Part shown: positions 16,935 through 25,210 of the stretch, in pieces | Layout: each line of letters begins with the position of its first letter | Position numbering within the stretch: position 1 is the stretch's first letter | Assembly: GCF_003254475.1 (NCBI RefSeq) | Contig: NZ_QFYQ01000001.1 | Span: forward strand, 3,252,001-3,316,000 | Direction: 5' to 3' | Source: Phenylobacterium soli | Lineage (GTDB): Bacteria > Pseudomonadota > Alphaproteobacteria > Caulobacterales > Caulobacteraceae | Length of the DNA: 64,000 nucleotides | The notes under the pieces: generated by a model | What the model was told of the DNA's origin: nothing | Databases searched by the model: none | Seen by the model: the letters and a program-made list of their open reading frames with translations, nothing else | Made by a program: the position numbers and the translations under genes

Positions 16935-17801
16935 TCAGCGCGGCTGGGCGCGGGCGTAGTCGAAGAACTTCGCGTTGGCCTGGGCCTGGGATTCGTCGAG
17001 GTCGACCCGGCTCATGGCCAGGGCGTCGGCCTTGTCGCCCTTCAGCCCATAGACGAAGGCGAGGTTCTGACGGTCCTGGGCGCTGGCGCCGGCCGAGCGG
17101 GCGATGGGCTCGAGGATCTCGAGGGCCTGGTCATACTGACCGCTGAGCGCCAGGGAGAGCGCCAGGTCGGTGCGCGCGGCGACGCTGCGCGGCTCGCGCG
17201 ACAGGGCCTTGCGATAACTGGCCTGGGCGTCGGCATGGCGGCCGAGTCGGTCGAGCACCACGCCGCGACCGACGAGGACCCGGACATTGGTCGGAGCGAG
17301 CTGGACGGCGCGATCCATGTGGGCCAGCGCGCGGTCGGCGCGGTTCAGCTTGAGCTGGGCGCGGGCCAGTCCGAGCTCGGCGTCGCCGCCGCTCGGCGAG
17401 GCCGGGTCGACAGCCGTGTAGAGGCCGATCGCGTCATCGATCATGTCCGTGTCGAGCAGAGCATCCGCCAGCTCGACCTGAACCGCCGCGTCGTTCGGGC
17501 GTCGCGCCAGGAGGGTGCGGTAGACCGGCACGGCGGAGCGGGCGTCGCCAGCGGCGCGGAAGCTGCGCGCAATGCGCAGGGCCGCCGCGCCGTCGGGAGC
17601 GGCCTGCTCGGCCTTCGGCGCGGCCTGAGCCGGGACGGCGAGGCCGGCGATGGCGCCCGCGAGGCCGACGGAGATGGCCAAGCCGGCGTTCTTCAAGCGC
17701 AGGCGTCGTCTGGCGTCGCGCGTTCCAGTTGCATGCAACTCTAGCATCAGCACCCCGAGTGCTTGGGATTCATAAGGTGTCGCGCACGCAGCGCGTGTCA
17801 T
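16935..17801 (-). CDS. tadD: TadD-like tetratricopeptide-repeat protein
   Basis: A 288-aa protein with a hydrophobic export or anchor segment at about residues 38-60 (GLAISVGLAGAIAGLAVPAQA). At least five TPR units follow, for example AVPVYRTLLARRPNDAAVQVELADAL and ALAHMDRAVQLAPTNVRVLV. The start at 17801 is well supported: GGAGGAG lies 6 nt upstream of ATG. In tad loci a lipoprotein or secreted TPR protein, TadD, helps the secretin or pilus assemble. Here the gene faces away from flp/cpa and shares the intergenic region with the flp promoter. TadD identity rests on context and the TPR content. Confidence 0.72.
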   Translation of the reverse strand: MTRAACATPYESQALGVLMLELHATGTRDARRRLRLKNAGLAISVGLAGAIAGLAVPAQAAPKAEQAAPDGAAALRIARSFRAAGDARSAVPVYRTLLARRPNDAAVQVELADALLDTDMIDDAIGLYTAVDPASPSGGDAELGLARAQLKLNRADRALAHMDRAVQLAPTNVRVLVGRGVVLDRLGRHADAQASYRKALSREPRSVAARTDLALSLALSGQYDQALEILEPIARSAGASAQDRQNLAFVYGLKGDKADALAMSRVDLDESQAQANAKFFDYARAQPR

Positions 17802-17830
17802 CCTTCTCCTCCAATAAAAACCGTTGCTCG

Positions 17831-17872
17831 TTGACGTGGGTCAAAGTGGTCAAGCTTTGCGGCCGGTAATCA
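17831..17872 (+). promoter_or_regulatory. FNR/FixK-type promoter of the flp-cpa operon
   Basis: TTGACGTGGGTCAA lies at 17831-17844. TAATCA at 17867-17872 starts 29.5 nt from the dyad centre. The predicted start near 17879 is about 32 nt ahead of the first flp ATG. In the opposite direction the -10 position falls in the tadD ribosome binding site, so only the flp side fits. Confidence 0.7.
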
Positions 17873-17910
17873 AAAGATCGTCGGTTCAACTCAACACAGA
17901 GACCCTCCTT

Positions 17911-18105
17911 ATGAACAAGATCGTCAACACCGCCCTGATCAAGGCCGGCAACTTCCTGCACGCCAAGAACGAGAAGGGCGTCACCGCCATCGAGTACGGC
18001 ATGCTCGCGGCCCTCATCGTGCTGGCCATCATCGGCGTGATCGCCACGCTGGGCGGCAACCTGAGCGGCGTGTTCAACAAGGTGGCCACGAACGTCCACG
18101 GCTAA
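17911..18105 (+). CDS. flp: Flp-type IVb pilin, first copy
   Basis: A 64-aa prepilin with the Flp motif: a short leader ending in KNEKG, then VTAIEYGMLAALIVLAIIGVI. Cleavage by the CpaA/TadV peptidase should fall after the glycine. The Glu-Tyr pair at +5/+6 is the family signature, and the mature pilin would be about 40 aa. It is the first gene of the flp-flp-cpaABCDEF-tadBC operon. A closely similar second pilin follows 91 nt later. It forms the structural shaft of the tight-adherence pilus used in surface attachment. Confidence 0.95.
   Translation: MNKIVNTALIKAGNFLHAKNEKGVTAIEYGMLAALIVLAIIGVIATLGGNLSGVFNKVATNVHG
17965..18005 (+). repeat. 41-nt exact repeat shared by the two flp genes
   Basis: These 41 nt recur without a mismatch at 18251-18291 and code for the end of the leader and the start of the mature pilin. 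Identity then continues at about 90% for some 35 nt. This shows a tandem duplication kept nearly identical at the DNA level. Confidence 0.9.
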
Positions 18106-18121
18106 GCCGGGCGCTCAAGCT

Positions 18122-18164
18122 CCGCGCGTCGCGCCGCCAGATCTTGGCCGGGCACGACGCGCGG
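18122..18164 (+). promoter_or_regulatory. long hairpin between the flp genes
   Basis: CCGCGCGTCG (18122-18131) and CGACGCGCGG (18155-18164) form a perfect 10-bp inverted repeat with a 23-nt loop in the 91-nt gap between the pilin genes. It has no T-run. It could protect the upstream flp mRNA from 3' decay or partly reduce read-through, giving unequal pilin and cpa expression. The function is inferred. Confidence 0.5.
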
Positions 18165-18196
18165 CGGCCTAAATCATCGAGAGAAAAGCCAAAATA

Positions 18197-18394
18197 ATGC
18201 GCAAGATCGCCACCACCGCTCTGGTGAAGACCGCCGCCTTCCTCAACGCGAAGAACGAGAAGGGCGTCACCGCCATCGAGTACGGCATGCTGGCCGCTCT
18301 CATCGTGCTCGCCATCATCGGCGTCGTCGCGACGGTCGGGACCAACCTCTCGGGCGCCTTCAGCGCCGTCGGCAACCAGGTGAAGGCGCCGTAA
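18197..18394 (+). CDS. flp: Flp-type IVb pilin, second copy
   Basis: A 65-aa prepilin nearly identical to the first copy in its leader and hydrophobic region (EKGVTAIEYGMLAALIVLAIIGVV). It differs at the C-terminus (NLSGAFSAVGNQVKAP instead of NLSGVFNKVATNVHG). The variable tail is the surface-exposed part of such pilins, so the two products could make mixed or alternative filaments. It lies 69 nt upstream of the prepilin peptidase gene. Confidence 0.95.
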   Translation: MRKIATTALVKTAAFLNAKNEKGVTAIEYGMLAALIVLAIIGVVATVGTNLSGAFSAVGNQVKAP

Positions 18395-18463
18395 CGCGCC
18401 GCACCGAGGCCAGGTCGAGACCCAGCTCCAACGGGCCGGCCTGGCGATCTGGAGTTTCGCCGG

Positions 18464-18994
18464 ATGACCGAATTCGGCTCCCCGGCAGCAGTCCTGTTCG
18501 AAGGCGCAGGCCTCCTGGGCCTGGTCGCAGCGACCTTCACCGATCTGAAGTCGCGCCTGATCCCCAACCCCCTGGTGTTGGGCGTGCTGGCGGCTGGCTT
18601 CGCGGCGCGGATCGTCACCGATGGGGCGCTGTCCTGGATCAGCCTCGGGGTCGCCCTCGCGATCTTCGTGCCGCTCGCCCTGATGGCGCAGCGGGACGTG
18701 ATCGGAGGCGGTGACGCCAAGATGATCGCCGCCGCCACCTTCCTCGTCGAGCCTGCTCACGTCCTGCAGCTGCTCGCCGCCATCATCCTCTCCGGAGGCG
18801 TCCTGGCCGCGGGCTTCTGGCTGGCGCGCAAGGCCCGGCTCGCCTCTACGGGCCGCAAGCCCGCCCCCGCCGGATCCGGACTCGCTCCGGAGCCTGCCTC
18901 CACCGGCTCAACCCCGAGCGCCGACCACGAGCAGCTTCCCTATGCGGTCGCGATCCTCGCTGGCGTCGCCATAACCCTGACACGGCTGGCATGA
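18464..18994 (+). CDS. cpaA: prepilin peptidase CpaA/TadV
   Basis: A 176-aa integral membrane aspartyl peptidase of the type IV prepilin family. The two catalytic aspartates are visible: Asp27 in FTDLKSRLIPN and Asp84 in GGGDAKM. Four to six hydrophobic helices span the protein. A Pro/Ser/Gly-rich linker (about residues 125-155) before the last helix makes it slightly longer than minimal TadV proteins. It should cleave both Flp prepilins and the TadE-like minor pilins. Its stop overlaps cpaB by ATGA. Confidence 0.93.
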   Translation: MTEFGSPAAVLFEGAGLLGLVAATFTDLKSRLIPNPLVLGVLAAGFAARIVTDGALSWISLGVALAIFVPLALMAQRDVIGGGDAKMIAAATFLVEPAHVLQLLAAIILSGGVLAAGFWLARKARLASTGRKPAPAGSGLAPEPASTGSTPSADHEQLPYAVAILAGVAITLTRLA

Positions 18995-19884
18995 CCCCCT
19001 TCGTTAGAAACATCCTCCTGGCCGTCGGCGCCCTCGCCCTCCTCACCGGAGTGGCCATCGGCGTCGTCTGGCTCCGCAGCGGCGGCCCGCAATCGGGCTC
19101 CGTCCAGGCCGAGAAGGCCGGTCCCGCCGTCCTGGTGGCCGCCAAGGCCATCGAACCCGGCACGCTCCTGCGCCCGGAAGACCTGACCTGGCGCGAGATC
19201 GGCGAGGCCAAGGCGCCGGCCGGCGCTTTCGTGCGCGGCCAGACCTCCGAGACCGAAATCGCCGGCTCCGTCTCCCGCCGCGCGTTCGCCGCGGGAGAGG
19301 TGATCGCCCAGGCGGGCATCCTGCGGCCGACCGAGCGCGGCTTCCTGGCCGCCACCCTGCGTCCAGGCTACCGCGCCGCGACCATCTCGGTCGACGCGCC
19401 GCAGACCTCCTCGGGCCTGGTGCTGCCGGGCGACCGGGTCGACGTGATCCTGGTCCAGCAGCTCGACGGCAAGGACGCCGGCCGCAAGTCGGTGGGCGAG
19501 ACGGTCCTGCAGGACGCCCGCGTGGTCGCCGTCGGCCACGCCATGCAGCCGGCCAACGAGCAGGGCCCCAACGGCGCTCAGCAGACCGCCGACACCGCCC
19601 CGCGCACTCTCACCCTGGAAGCCCTGCCGACCGACGCCGAGCGCCTGTTCGTCGCGAGCCAGCTCGGCAAGCTCGAAGTGGCGCTGCGCCCCGTGGCCGA
19701 GCCGAAGATCGAGGTGGCCGACCGCCGCCCCGTCTGGGCCGGCGACGTCTCCGCAGCCCTCGGCCGCGGCGCGGCTCCCGCTCCCTCGGCCGCCGCCGTC
19801 ACCCCCAAGCGCGCCCCGCAGGCCCGCCGCGCGGACGCCTATCCGCCGGTCCAGATCCTGCGCGGCTCCAAGTCCACCCAATAG
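18991..19884 (+). CDS. cpaB: Flp pilus assembly protein CpaB/RcpC
   Basis: A 297-aa protein with one N-terminal membrane helix (about residues 7-29). A SAF domain follows (VLVAAKAIEPGTLLRPEDLTWREI), and then the RcpC/CpaB conserved region (ISVDAPQTSSGLVLPGDRVDVILVQ). The C-terminus is a Pro/Ala-rich tail. CpaB is a periplasmic component thought to contact the secretin and perhaps peptidoglycan. It overlaps cpaA by 4 nt and precedes the secretin gene by 14 nt. Confidence 0.93.
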   Translation: MTPFVRNILLAVGALALLTGVAIGVVWLRSGGPQSGSVQAEKAGPAVLVAAKAIEPGTLLRPEDLTWREIGEAKAPAGAFVRGQTSETEIAGSVSRRAFAAGEVIAQAGILRPTERGFLAATLRPGYRAATISVDAPQTSSGLVLPGDRVDVILVQQLDGKDAGRKSVGETVLQDARVVAVGHAMQPANEQGPNGAQQTADTAPRTLTLEALPTDAERLFVASQLGKLEVALRPVAEPKIEVADRRPVWAGDVSAALGRGAAPAPSAAAVTPKRAPQARRADAYPPVQILRGSKSTQ

Positions 19885-19898
19885 CGACAGGCGCAACG

Positions 19899-21371
19899 AT
19901 GCCCAACAGAAACCCCCTCCAAGAGCTGCAGTCGGCGCCCAAGGCCTCGACCAGCAGCCGCGCCCTGGCGCTGTCGGCTCCCATCGCGGTCCTGGCCCTG
20001 GCCACCGCGGTGGCCGCCCCGACCCACGAGACGGTCCGCAAGACCAAGGTTCGCCCGGTCTCCGCGCCGGCCGCCACCGTGGTCTCCGGTTCGCTGGCCG
20101 TGGAAGTCGGCAAGGCGCAGATGCTGATCCTGCCGGAAGCCGCCAAGACGGTGTTCATCGCCGATCCGGACGTCGCCGACGTGCAGGCCACCGACCACCG
20201 CAAGCTGGCCATCTACGGTCGTAAGCCGGGCTCCACGACGATCCACGTGACCTCGGTCAGCGGCAAGGTGGCGTCCTACACGGTCAACGTCGAGCGCTCG
20301 GCCGGCACGGTGTCGGCCGCCATCCGCGCCCAGGCGCCGAGCGGCGACCTGCGCGTCACCGCCACGCCCAAGGGCCTGACGATCAACGGCCTCGTCGCCA
20401 CCCCGCGCGAAGCCGAGGCGGTGAAGTCCACCGCCCAGCAGTTCGTCCAGGACAAGGACGCGGTGAACATGAACGTCGGCGTGATCGGCGGGAACCAGGT
20501 GAACCTGCAAGTCCGCGTCGCCGAAGTCTCGCGCTCGGTCGGCCGCCAGTTCGGCTTCAACTGGGAAACCCTGATCAACAACGGCTCGACGGTGTTCGGC
20601 CTCGGCTACGGCCGCGACTTCATCCCCTCGGACTCGCCGAACACCTTCACCCGCGATCCGTCGGTGGGCTCCCTGGTGCTCGGCTACCGCTCGAAAGGCG
20701 GGTCGGCGAACATCAACGCCATGATCGACGCCCTCCAGTCGGAAGGCCTGATCAGCATCCTGGCCGAGCCGAACCTGACCGCCGTGTCGGGCGAGACCGC
20801 CAGCTTCCTGGCCGGCGGCGAGTTCCCGGTGCCGGTGGCCCAGCAGCAGAACACCGTGACGGTGGAATGGAAGAAGTTCGGGGTCGCCCTGGACTTCACG
20901 CCCACCGTGCTCGACGCGGGCCGCATCAGCGTCCGCGTCCGGCCGGAGGTCAGCGAGATCTCCACCAAGAGCGCGGTGACCATCAACAACATCACCATTC
21001 CGGGCATCTCGGTGCGCCGGGCGGAGACCACGGTCGAGCTGGCCAGCGGCGAGAGCTTCGCGATCGCCGGCCTGTTCCAGAACAACGTGGCGAGCACGGT
21101 GAAGCAGTACCCCTGGCTGGGTGAGATCCCGGTGCTCGGGCCGCTGTTCCGCTCCTCGCAGTTCACTCACGACCAGAGCGAGCTGGTGATCATCGTCACC
21201 CCCTACATCGTGCGGCCGGTGAACAAGACCGCCGCCCTGACCACCCCCGACCAGGGCATCGTGTTCGCCAACGAGCTCGAGCAGGTCGTGAAGGGCAAGG
21301 TCGCCGCCGCTCCTGGACCGCAACCCCACCTCGCCGGGCCGGCGGGCTTCAAGATGGAGGAAAAGCGTTGA
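19899..21371 (+). CDS. cpaC: Flp pilus secretin CpaC/RcpA
   Basis: A 490-aa outer-membrane secretin. A signal-like helix lies near residues 22-40. An N0/BON-like region follows (VEVGKAQMLILPEAAKTVFIADPDVADV), and then the secretin core with LAEPNLTAVSGETASFLAGGEFPVP and the terminal VPWLGEIPVLGPLFRS-like segment. It oligomerises into the ring through which the pilus leaves the cell. The length is normal. It is translationally coupled to cpaD by TTGA overlap. Confidence 0.95.
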   Translation: MPNRNPLQELQSAPKASTSSRALALSAPIAVLALATAVAAPTHETVRKTKVRPVSAPAATVVSGSLAVEVGKAQMLILPEAAKTVFIADPDVADVQATDHRKLAIYGRKPGSTTIHVTSVSGKVASYTVNVERSAGTVSAAIRAQAPSGDLRVTATPKGLTINGLVATPREAEAVKSTAQQFVQDKDAVNMNVGVIGGNQVNLQVRVAEVSRSVGRQFGFNWETLINNGSTVFGLGYGRDFIPSDSPNTFTRDPSVGSLVLGYRSKGGSANINAMIDALQSEGLISILAEPNLTAVSGETASFLAGGEFPVPVAQQQNTVTVEWKKFGVALDFTPTVLDAGRISVRVRPEVSEISTKSAVTINNITIPGISVRRAETTVELASGESFAIAGLFQNNVASTVKQYPWLGEIPVLGPLFRSSQFTHDQSELVIIVTPYIVRPVNKTAALTTPDQGIVFANELEQVVKGKVAAAPGPQPHLAGPAGFKMEEKR

Positions 21372-21745
21372 TCGCCTCCCGCACCACCCTGCGCCGCGCC
21401 GCGCTAACCGCGACCGTGGCGGGCCTCGCCCTCTCGCTCGGCGCCTGCGCCGAGAACAGCAAGGTCCTCTCCGAACATGTGCAGGCCGCGCCGCCGGTCT
21501 GCACGTCCAACCCGGCGGGCCCCAGCCTGGCCGCTCCGATGCTGGGCTGCGCCAACAAGGCCAACCTCGCCGCCATGGTCGCCGATCCCGCCGACCTGGT
21601 CCGTGGCCGCGCCGAGACCCCGGCGCTCGGCAACCGCGAGGCGGTCGCCGTGGAGAACCTGAAGAAGGGTCCGGACAAGAAGGTGCTCGCGGTTCCGACC
21701 ACGACCCTTCTGACCACCAACACCTCGACCTCGGGAGGCAACTGA
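21368..21745 (+). CDS. cpaD: short CpaD-like pilus lipoprotein
   Basis: A 125-aa lipoprotein starting at TTG, 8 nt after GGAGG and overlapping the cpaC stop. The signal peptide ends in lipobox LGAC (Cys27). The conserved CpaD segment GCANKANLAAMVADPADLVRGR is present. Typical CpaD proteins are around 200 aa or longer, so most of the N-terminal half is missing. The frame is intact with good neighbours, so this is probably a reduced but functional form rather than a pseudogene. It should help place the secretin at the outer membrane. It shares TGATG with cpaE. Confidence 0.85.
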   Translation: MIASRTTLRRAALTATVAGLALSLGACAENSKVLSEHVQAAPPVCTSNPAGPSLAAPMLGCANKANLAAMVADPADLVRGRAETPALGNREAVAVENLKKGPDKKVLAVPTTTLLTTNTSTSGGN

Positions 21746-22932
21746 TGGCTGACCAGCTCCAGTACGGCTCGGCCGAAGCCCATACGCCGCGGGTCGTCGC
21801 CTATATCCGCGACGACGACTCGGCCGGCGTGGTGCGCCAAGCGCTCAGCGATCTCGGCGCCGCCGACACGGTGATCAAGACCGGCGGCGTGGCCACGGCC
21901 CTGACCGACGCCACCGAGCACACCTCCGGGCGCCTCCTGATCGTCGACGTCAGCGGCGAGGACGATCCGGGCGCGCGCATCCGCGAGCTCGCCAACATGA
22001 TCGAGCCGTCGATGGCGATCCTGGCGGTGGGCGAGACCAACGACATCCGCCTCTACCGGAATATCCGCGAGGCGGGCGCGGTGGAATACTTCTTCAAGCC
22101 GCTGGTCACCGCGCTGGTGGCCCGCACCTGCCAGGCCGTGCTCTCGGGCGAGGCCGAGGCGCCGCAGTCGCGCACGGGCCGCACGGTGTTCGTGGTCGGC
22201 GTCCGCGGCGGGGTAGGCGCCACGACCGTGGCGGTCCGCACCGCCCTGCGGCTGTCGGAGAATCCGCCGCGGCCGGTCCTGGCCGTCGATCTCGACCTGC
22301 AGTCCGGCGACGCCGCCCTGCAGCTCGACGCGACCCCGAACCACGCGCTGACCGAGGCGCTGAGCCAGGCCGACCGGGTGGACGACCTGTTCCTCGAACG
22401 GGGCCTGATCCACGCCACGAAGCGGCTGGACCTGATGGCCGCCCTGGAGCCGCTGGACGCCCAGACCGGCTATGACGAGTCGGCGCTGATCGCGCTGCTC
22501 GACAAGGTCTCGCGCCGCTACCGCTACGTGGTGGTGGACGTGCCGGCCGCCCAGGCCGCGAGCCTCAGCCGCACACTGCACATGCCCTCCACCCTGCTGC
22601 TCGTCTCCGACGCGCGGCTGGTGTCGGCCCGTGAAGTGGCGCGCTGGCGCGAATGGTTGGGCGGCAACACCGCCGAGCGGACCATCCTGCACGTGCTCAA
22701 CATGAACGGCGCGCCGGGCAGCCTGCCGCTGGCGGAGTTCACCCGCGCCGCCGACCAGGCGCCGGACGTGGTGATCCCGTGGGCCAAGGACGTGGCGTCG
22801 GGCGCTTTGCTCGGTGTCAAAGCCAAGCCCGAGATTCCGACGCTAGATCGGGGCCTCGAGCCGGTGCTCGCCATGCTCTCGGGCGACGTCGGCAATCACA
22901 AGAAGTCCCTGTTCGAACGAGTCCTGGGTTGA
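21745..22932 (+). CDS. cpaE: pilus localisation ATPase CpaE/TadZ
   Basis: A 395-aa protein with an N-terminal receiver-like domain (about residues 15-130) and a C-terminal MinD/ParA-like domain. The deviant Walker A reads RGGVGATT (154-161), lacking the usual lysines, as is common in TadZ/CpaE. The Walker B-like VLAVDLDLQSGDAAL and VVVDVPAA follow. It positions the Flp apparatus at a cell pole. It overlaps cpaD by one base and is followed 2 nt later by cpaF. Confidence 0.94.
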   Translation: MADQLQYGSAEAHTPRVVAYIRDDDSAGVVRQALSDLGAADTVIKTGGVATALTDATEHTSGRLLIVDVSGEDDPGARIRELANMIEPSMAILAVGETNDIRLYRNIREAGAVEYFFKPLVTALVARTCQAVLSGEAEAPQSRTGRTVFVVGVRGGVGATTVAVRTALRLSENPPRPVLAVDLDLQSGDAALQLDATPNHALTEALSQADRVDDLFLERGLIHATKRLDLMAALEPLDAQTGYDESALIALLDKVSRRYRYVVVDVPAAQAASLSRTLHMPSTLLLVSDARLVSAREVARWREWLGGNTAERTILHVLNMNGAPGSLPLAEFTRAADQAPDVVIPWAKDVASGALLGVKAKPEIPTLDRGLEPVLAMLSGDVGNHKKSLFERVLG

Positions 22933-22934
22933 GA

Positions 22935-24242
22935 ATGCCGCCCGCTGATACGATACCGAAAGCTCGCAGCAACTCCGCGACCGACCAGATCCGCGACCTC
23001 GTCCTAATGCGGATCGAGCCGGCGGTCGCGGTGCGGATGGCGGCTCAGGACCTGACCGCCCGGATCGATCAGCTGGTGGCCGCGATCGCCGACGAGCGGC
23101 GTCTCCTGCTCAACAAGACCGAGCAGCGGACCCTGACCGCCGACATCGTCAACGACATGATCGGGCTGGGCCCGCTGGAGCCCCTGCTCCGCGACGAGAC
23201 CGTCAACGACGTGCTCGTGAACGGGCCCAACAAGATCTACGTGGAGCGGCGGGGAAAGCTGGAGCTGACCTCGCTGCGCTTCCGCCACGACGCCCACGTC
23301 ATGCACGTGGCCCAGCGGATCGCGTCGACGATCGGACGCCGCGTCGACGAGTCCAGTCCGATGCTCGACGCGCGCCTGCCGGACGGCAGCCGGGTCAACG
23401 TCATCATCCCCCCGCTCAGCCTGCGCGGGCCCTGCATCTCCATCCGCAAGTTCGCCAAGGAGATGATGGACTTCTCGCGGTTCACGAGCCTGGGGACCGT
23501 GTCGCCGGACCTCGGCCGGGCGCTGGAGATCGCCTCCCGCTGCCGCCTCAACATCATCATCTCGGGCGGCACCGGCTCGGGCAAGACGACCCTGCTCAAC
23601 GCCCTCTCGCGGATGATCGACCCCAACGAGCGGATCGTCACCATCGAGGACGCGGCCGAACTGCAGCTGCAGCAGCCGCACGTCATCCCGCTGGAGACGC
23701 GCCCGGCCAACATCGAGGGCCACGGCGAGATCGCCCAGCGCGACCTGGTGCGCAACGCCCTGCGCATGCGCCCTGACCGGATCATCGTCGGCGAGGTCCG
23801 CGGGTCCGAGGCCTTCGACATGATGCAGGCCATGAACACCGGGCACAACGGCTCGATGTCGACGGTCCACGCCAACTCCTCTCGCGACGCCTTGGCGCGG
23901 ATCGAGAACATGATCCTGATGGCCAACACGGCCCTGCCCGTGCCGGCCATCCGCGCCCAGATGGCCAGCGCCCTTGACCTCATCGTCCAGACCGAGCGGA
24001 TGCGCGACGGCGTGCGCCGGGTGACAGAGGTCTACGAGGTGACCGGCATGGAGGGCGACATCATCTCCCTCGGGTCGCTCTTCAACTACCGCTACGTCGG
24101 CGAGAACCCCGACGGCACCTTGAAGGGCGTCTTCGAATCCCACCCCGTGCGGCCGCGGTTCTACCGGCGGCTCGACTACTTCGGCCTGGGCGAAGCCTTC
24201 ATGAAGGCGCTCAGCGGCGACAAGGAAGGCAGGAGGCCCTGA
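22935..24242 (+). CDS. cpaF: Flp pilus assembly ATPase CpaF/TadA
   Basis: A 435-aa secretion ATPase of the GspE/PilT superfamily. Walker A is GGTGSGKT (211-218), the Asp box is IVTIEDAAEL, and Walker B is DRIIVGEVRG. A His box (STVHANS) is also present. It is hexameric and cytoplasmic, and in tad systems drives both extension and retraction. The frame is open far upstream inside cpaE, but the ATG at 22935 directly after the cpaE stop gives the normal CpaF length. Confidence 0.96.
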   Translation: MPPADTIPKARSNSATDQIRDLVLMRIEPAVAVRMAAQDLTARIDQLVAAIADERRLLLNKTEQRTLTADIVNDMIGLGPLEPLLRDETVNDVLVNGPNKIYVERRGKLELTSLRFRHDAHVMHVAQRIASTIGRRVDESSPMLDARLPDGSRVNVIIPPLSLRGPCISIRKFAKEMMDFSRFTSLGTVSPDLGRALEIASRCRLNIIISGGTGSGKTTLLNALSRMIDPNERIVTIEDAAELQLQQPHVIPLETRPANIEGHGEIAQRDLVRNALRMRPDRIIVGEVRGSEAFDMMQAMNTGHNGSMSTVHANSSRDALARIENMILMANTALPVPAIRAQMASALDLIVQTERMRDGVRRVTEVYEVTGMEGDIISLGSLFNYRYVGENPDGTLKGVFESHPVRPRFYRRLDYFGLGEAFMKALSGDKEGRRP

Positions 24243-24246
24243 TCCC

Positions 24247-25197
24247 GTGGGACTGCTCATCGTCACCATCATCCTGGTCGGGCTCGGCGCGATCATGCTG
24301 GCCACGGCCTTCGCCGGCGCCCAGAGCGCCAGCCGCACCCTGGCCCGGCGCGTCGACCTGATCGCCCACGCCTCGCGCACCTCCGCCGCCGAGGAGGCGT
24401 TCTCCGCGGCGCGCTGGCTGGCCGGCGCCGAGGAAGCGCTCAAGCGCCTGTTCAGCCTCGGCCTTCGCCGCCGCTGGGGCGCGCCGACCCCCGGCCGCGT
24501 GCTCCTGCTCTACGCCCTGGGCGCGGCCGCCGCCGGCTGGCTGCTCGGCCACGCCGTGCTGCGCCTGCCCGACTGGATCGCGGGCCTGGTGGCCGCCGCC
24601 GGCTTCCTGCTGTTGCCGCGCTTCGTGCTCAGCCTCGAGCAGAGCCGCGCCGAGGCCAAATTCACCGATCTGTTCCCGGACGGCATCGACATGGTGATCC
24701 GCATGCTGCGCGCCGGCCTGCCGGTCAGCGCCGCCATCCGCACCGTCGGCAACGAGGCGCCCGAGCCGGTCAACCACGTTTTCACCGAGCTCGCCGACCA
24801 GGTGGAGATCGGCATTCCCCTGAGCGACGCCCTGGCGACCTCGGGCGAGCGCATCCAGCTGCCGGACTTCCGCTTCTTCACCGTCGCGGTCTCGCTGCAG
24901 CACGCCACCGGCGGCAACCTGGCGGCCTCGCTGGAGATCCTCTCCGAGATCATCCGCCGGCGCCGGGCGCTGCGGCTGAAGGCGCGGGCGGTGACCGCCG
25001 AAGTGCGGATGACCGCCTACATCCTCGGCTGCATCCCGTTCGTCATCATCGCCGGCCTGCTGTTCATCCAGCCCGGCTATCTGGAGCCGCTCTACGTGGA
25101 TCCGCGCGGCCAGGTGATCGCGCTCTCCGCCATCGGCAGTCTGGTGGCCGGCTTCCTCACCATGCGCAGCATGATGCGCAAGGTCCTCAAGGTCTGA
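24247..25197 (+). CDS. tadB: Flp pilus platform protein TadB/CpaG
   Basis: A 316-aa inner-membrane protein of the GspF/TadB class. It has an N-terminal helix, two central helices (about residues 85-130), a soluble T2SSF domain (LFPDGIDMVIRMLRAGLPV) and two C-terminal helices. The start codon is GTG, 4 nt after the cpaF stop. With TadC it forms the inner-membrane platform on which CpaF acts. Confidence 0.94.
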   Translation: MGLLIVTIILVGLGAIMLATAFAGAQSASRTLARRVDLIAHASRTSAAEEAFSAARWLAGAEEALKRLFSLGLRRRWGAPTPGRVLLLYALGAAAAGWLLGHAVLRLPDWIAGLVAAAGFLLLPRFVLSLEQSRAEAKFTDLFPDGIDMVIRMLRAGLPVSAAIRTVGNEAPEPVNHVFTELADQVEIGIPLSDALATSGERIQLPDFRFFTVAVSLQHATGGNLAASLEILSEIIRRRRALRLKARAVTAEVRMTAYILGCIPFVIIAGLLFIQPGYLEPLYVDPRGQVIALSAIGSLVAGFLTMRSMMRKVLKV

Positions 25198-25210
25198 TCG
25201 AGGCTCCCCG

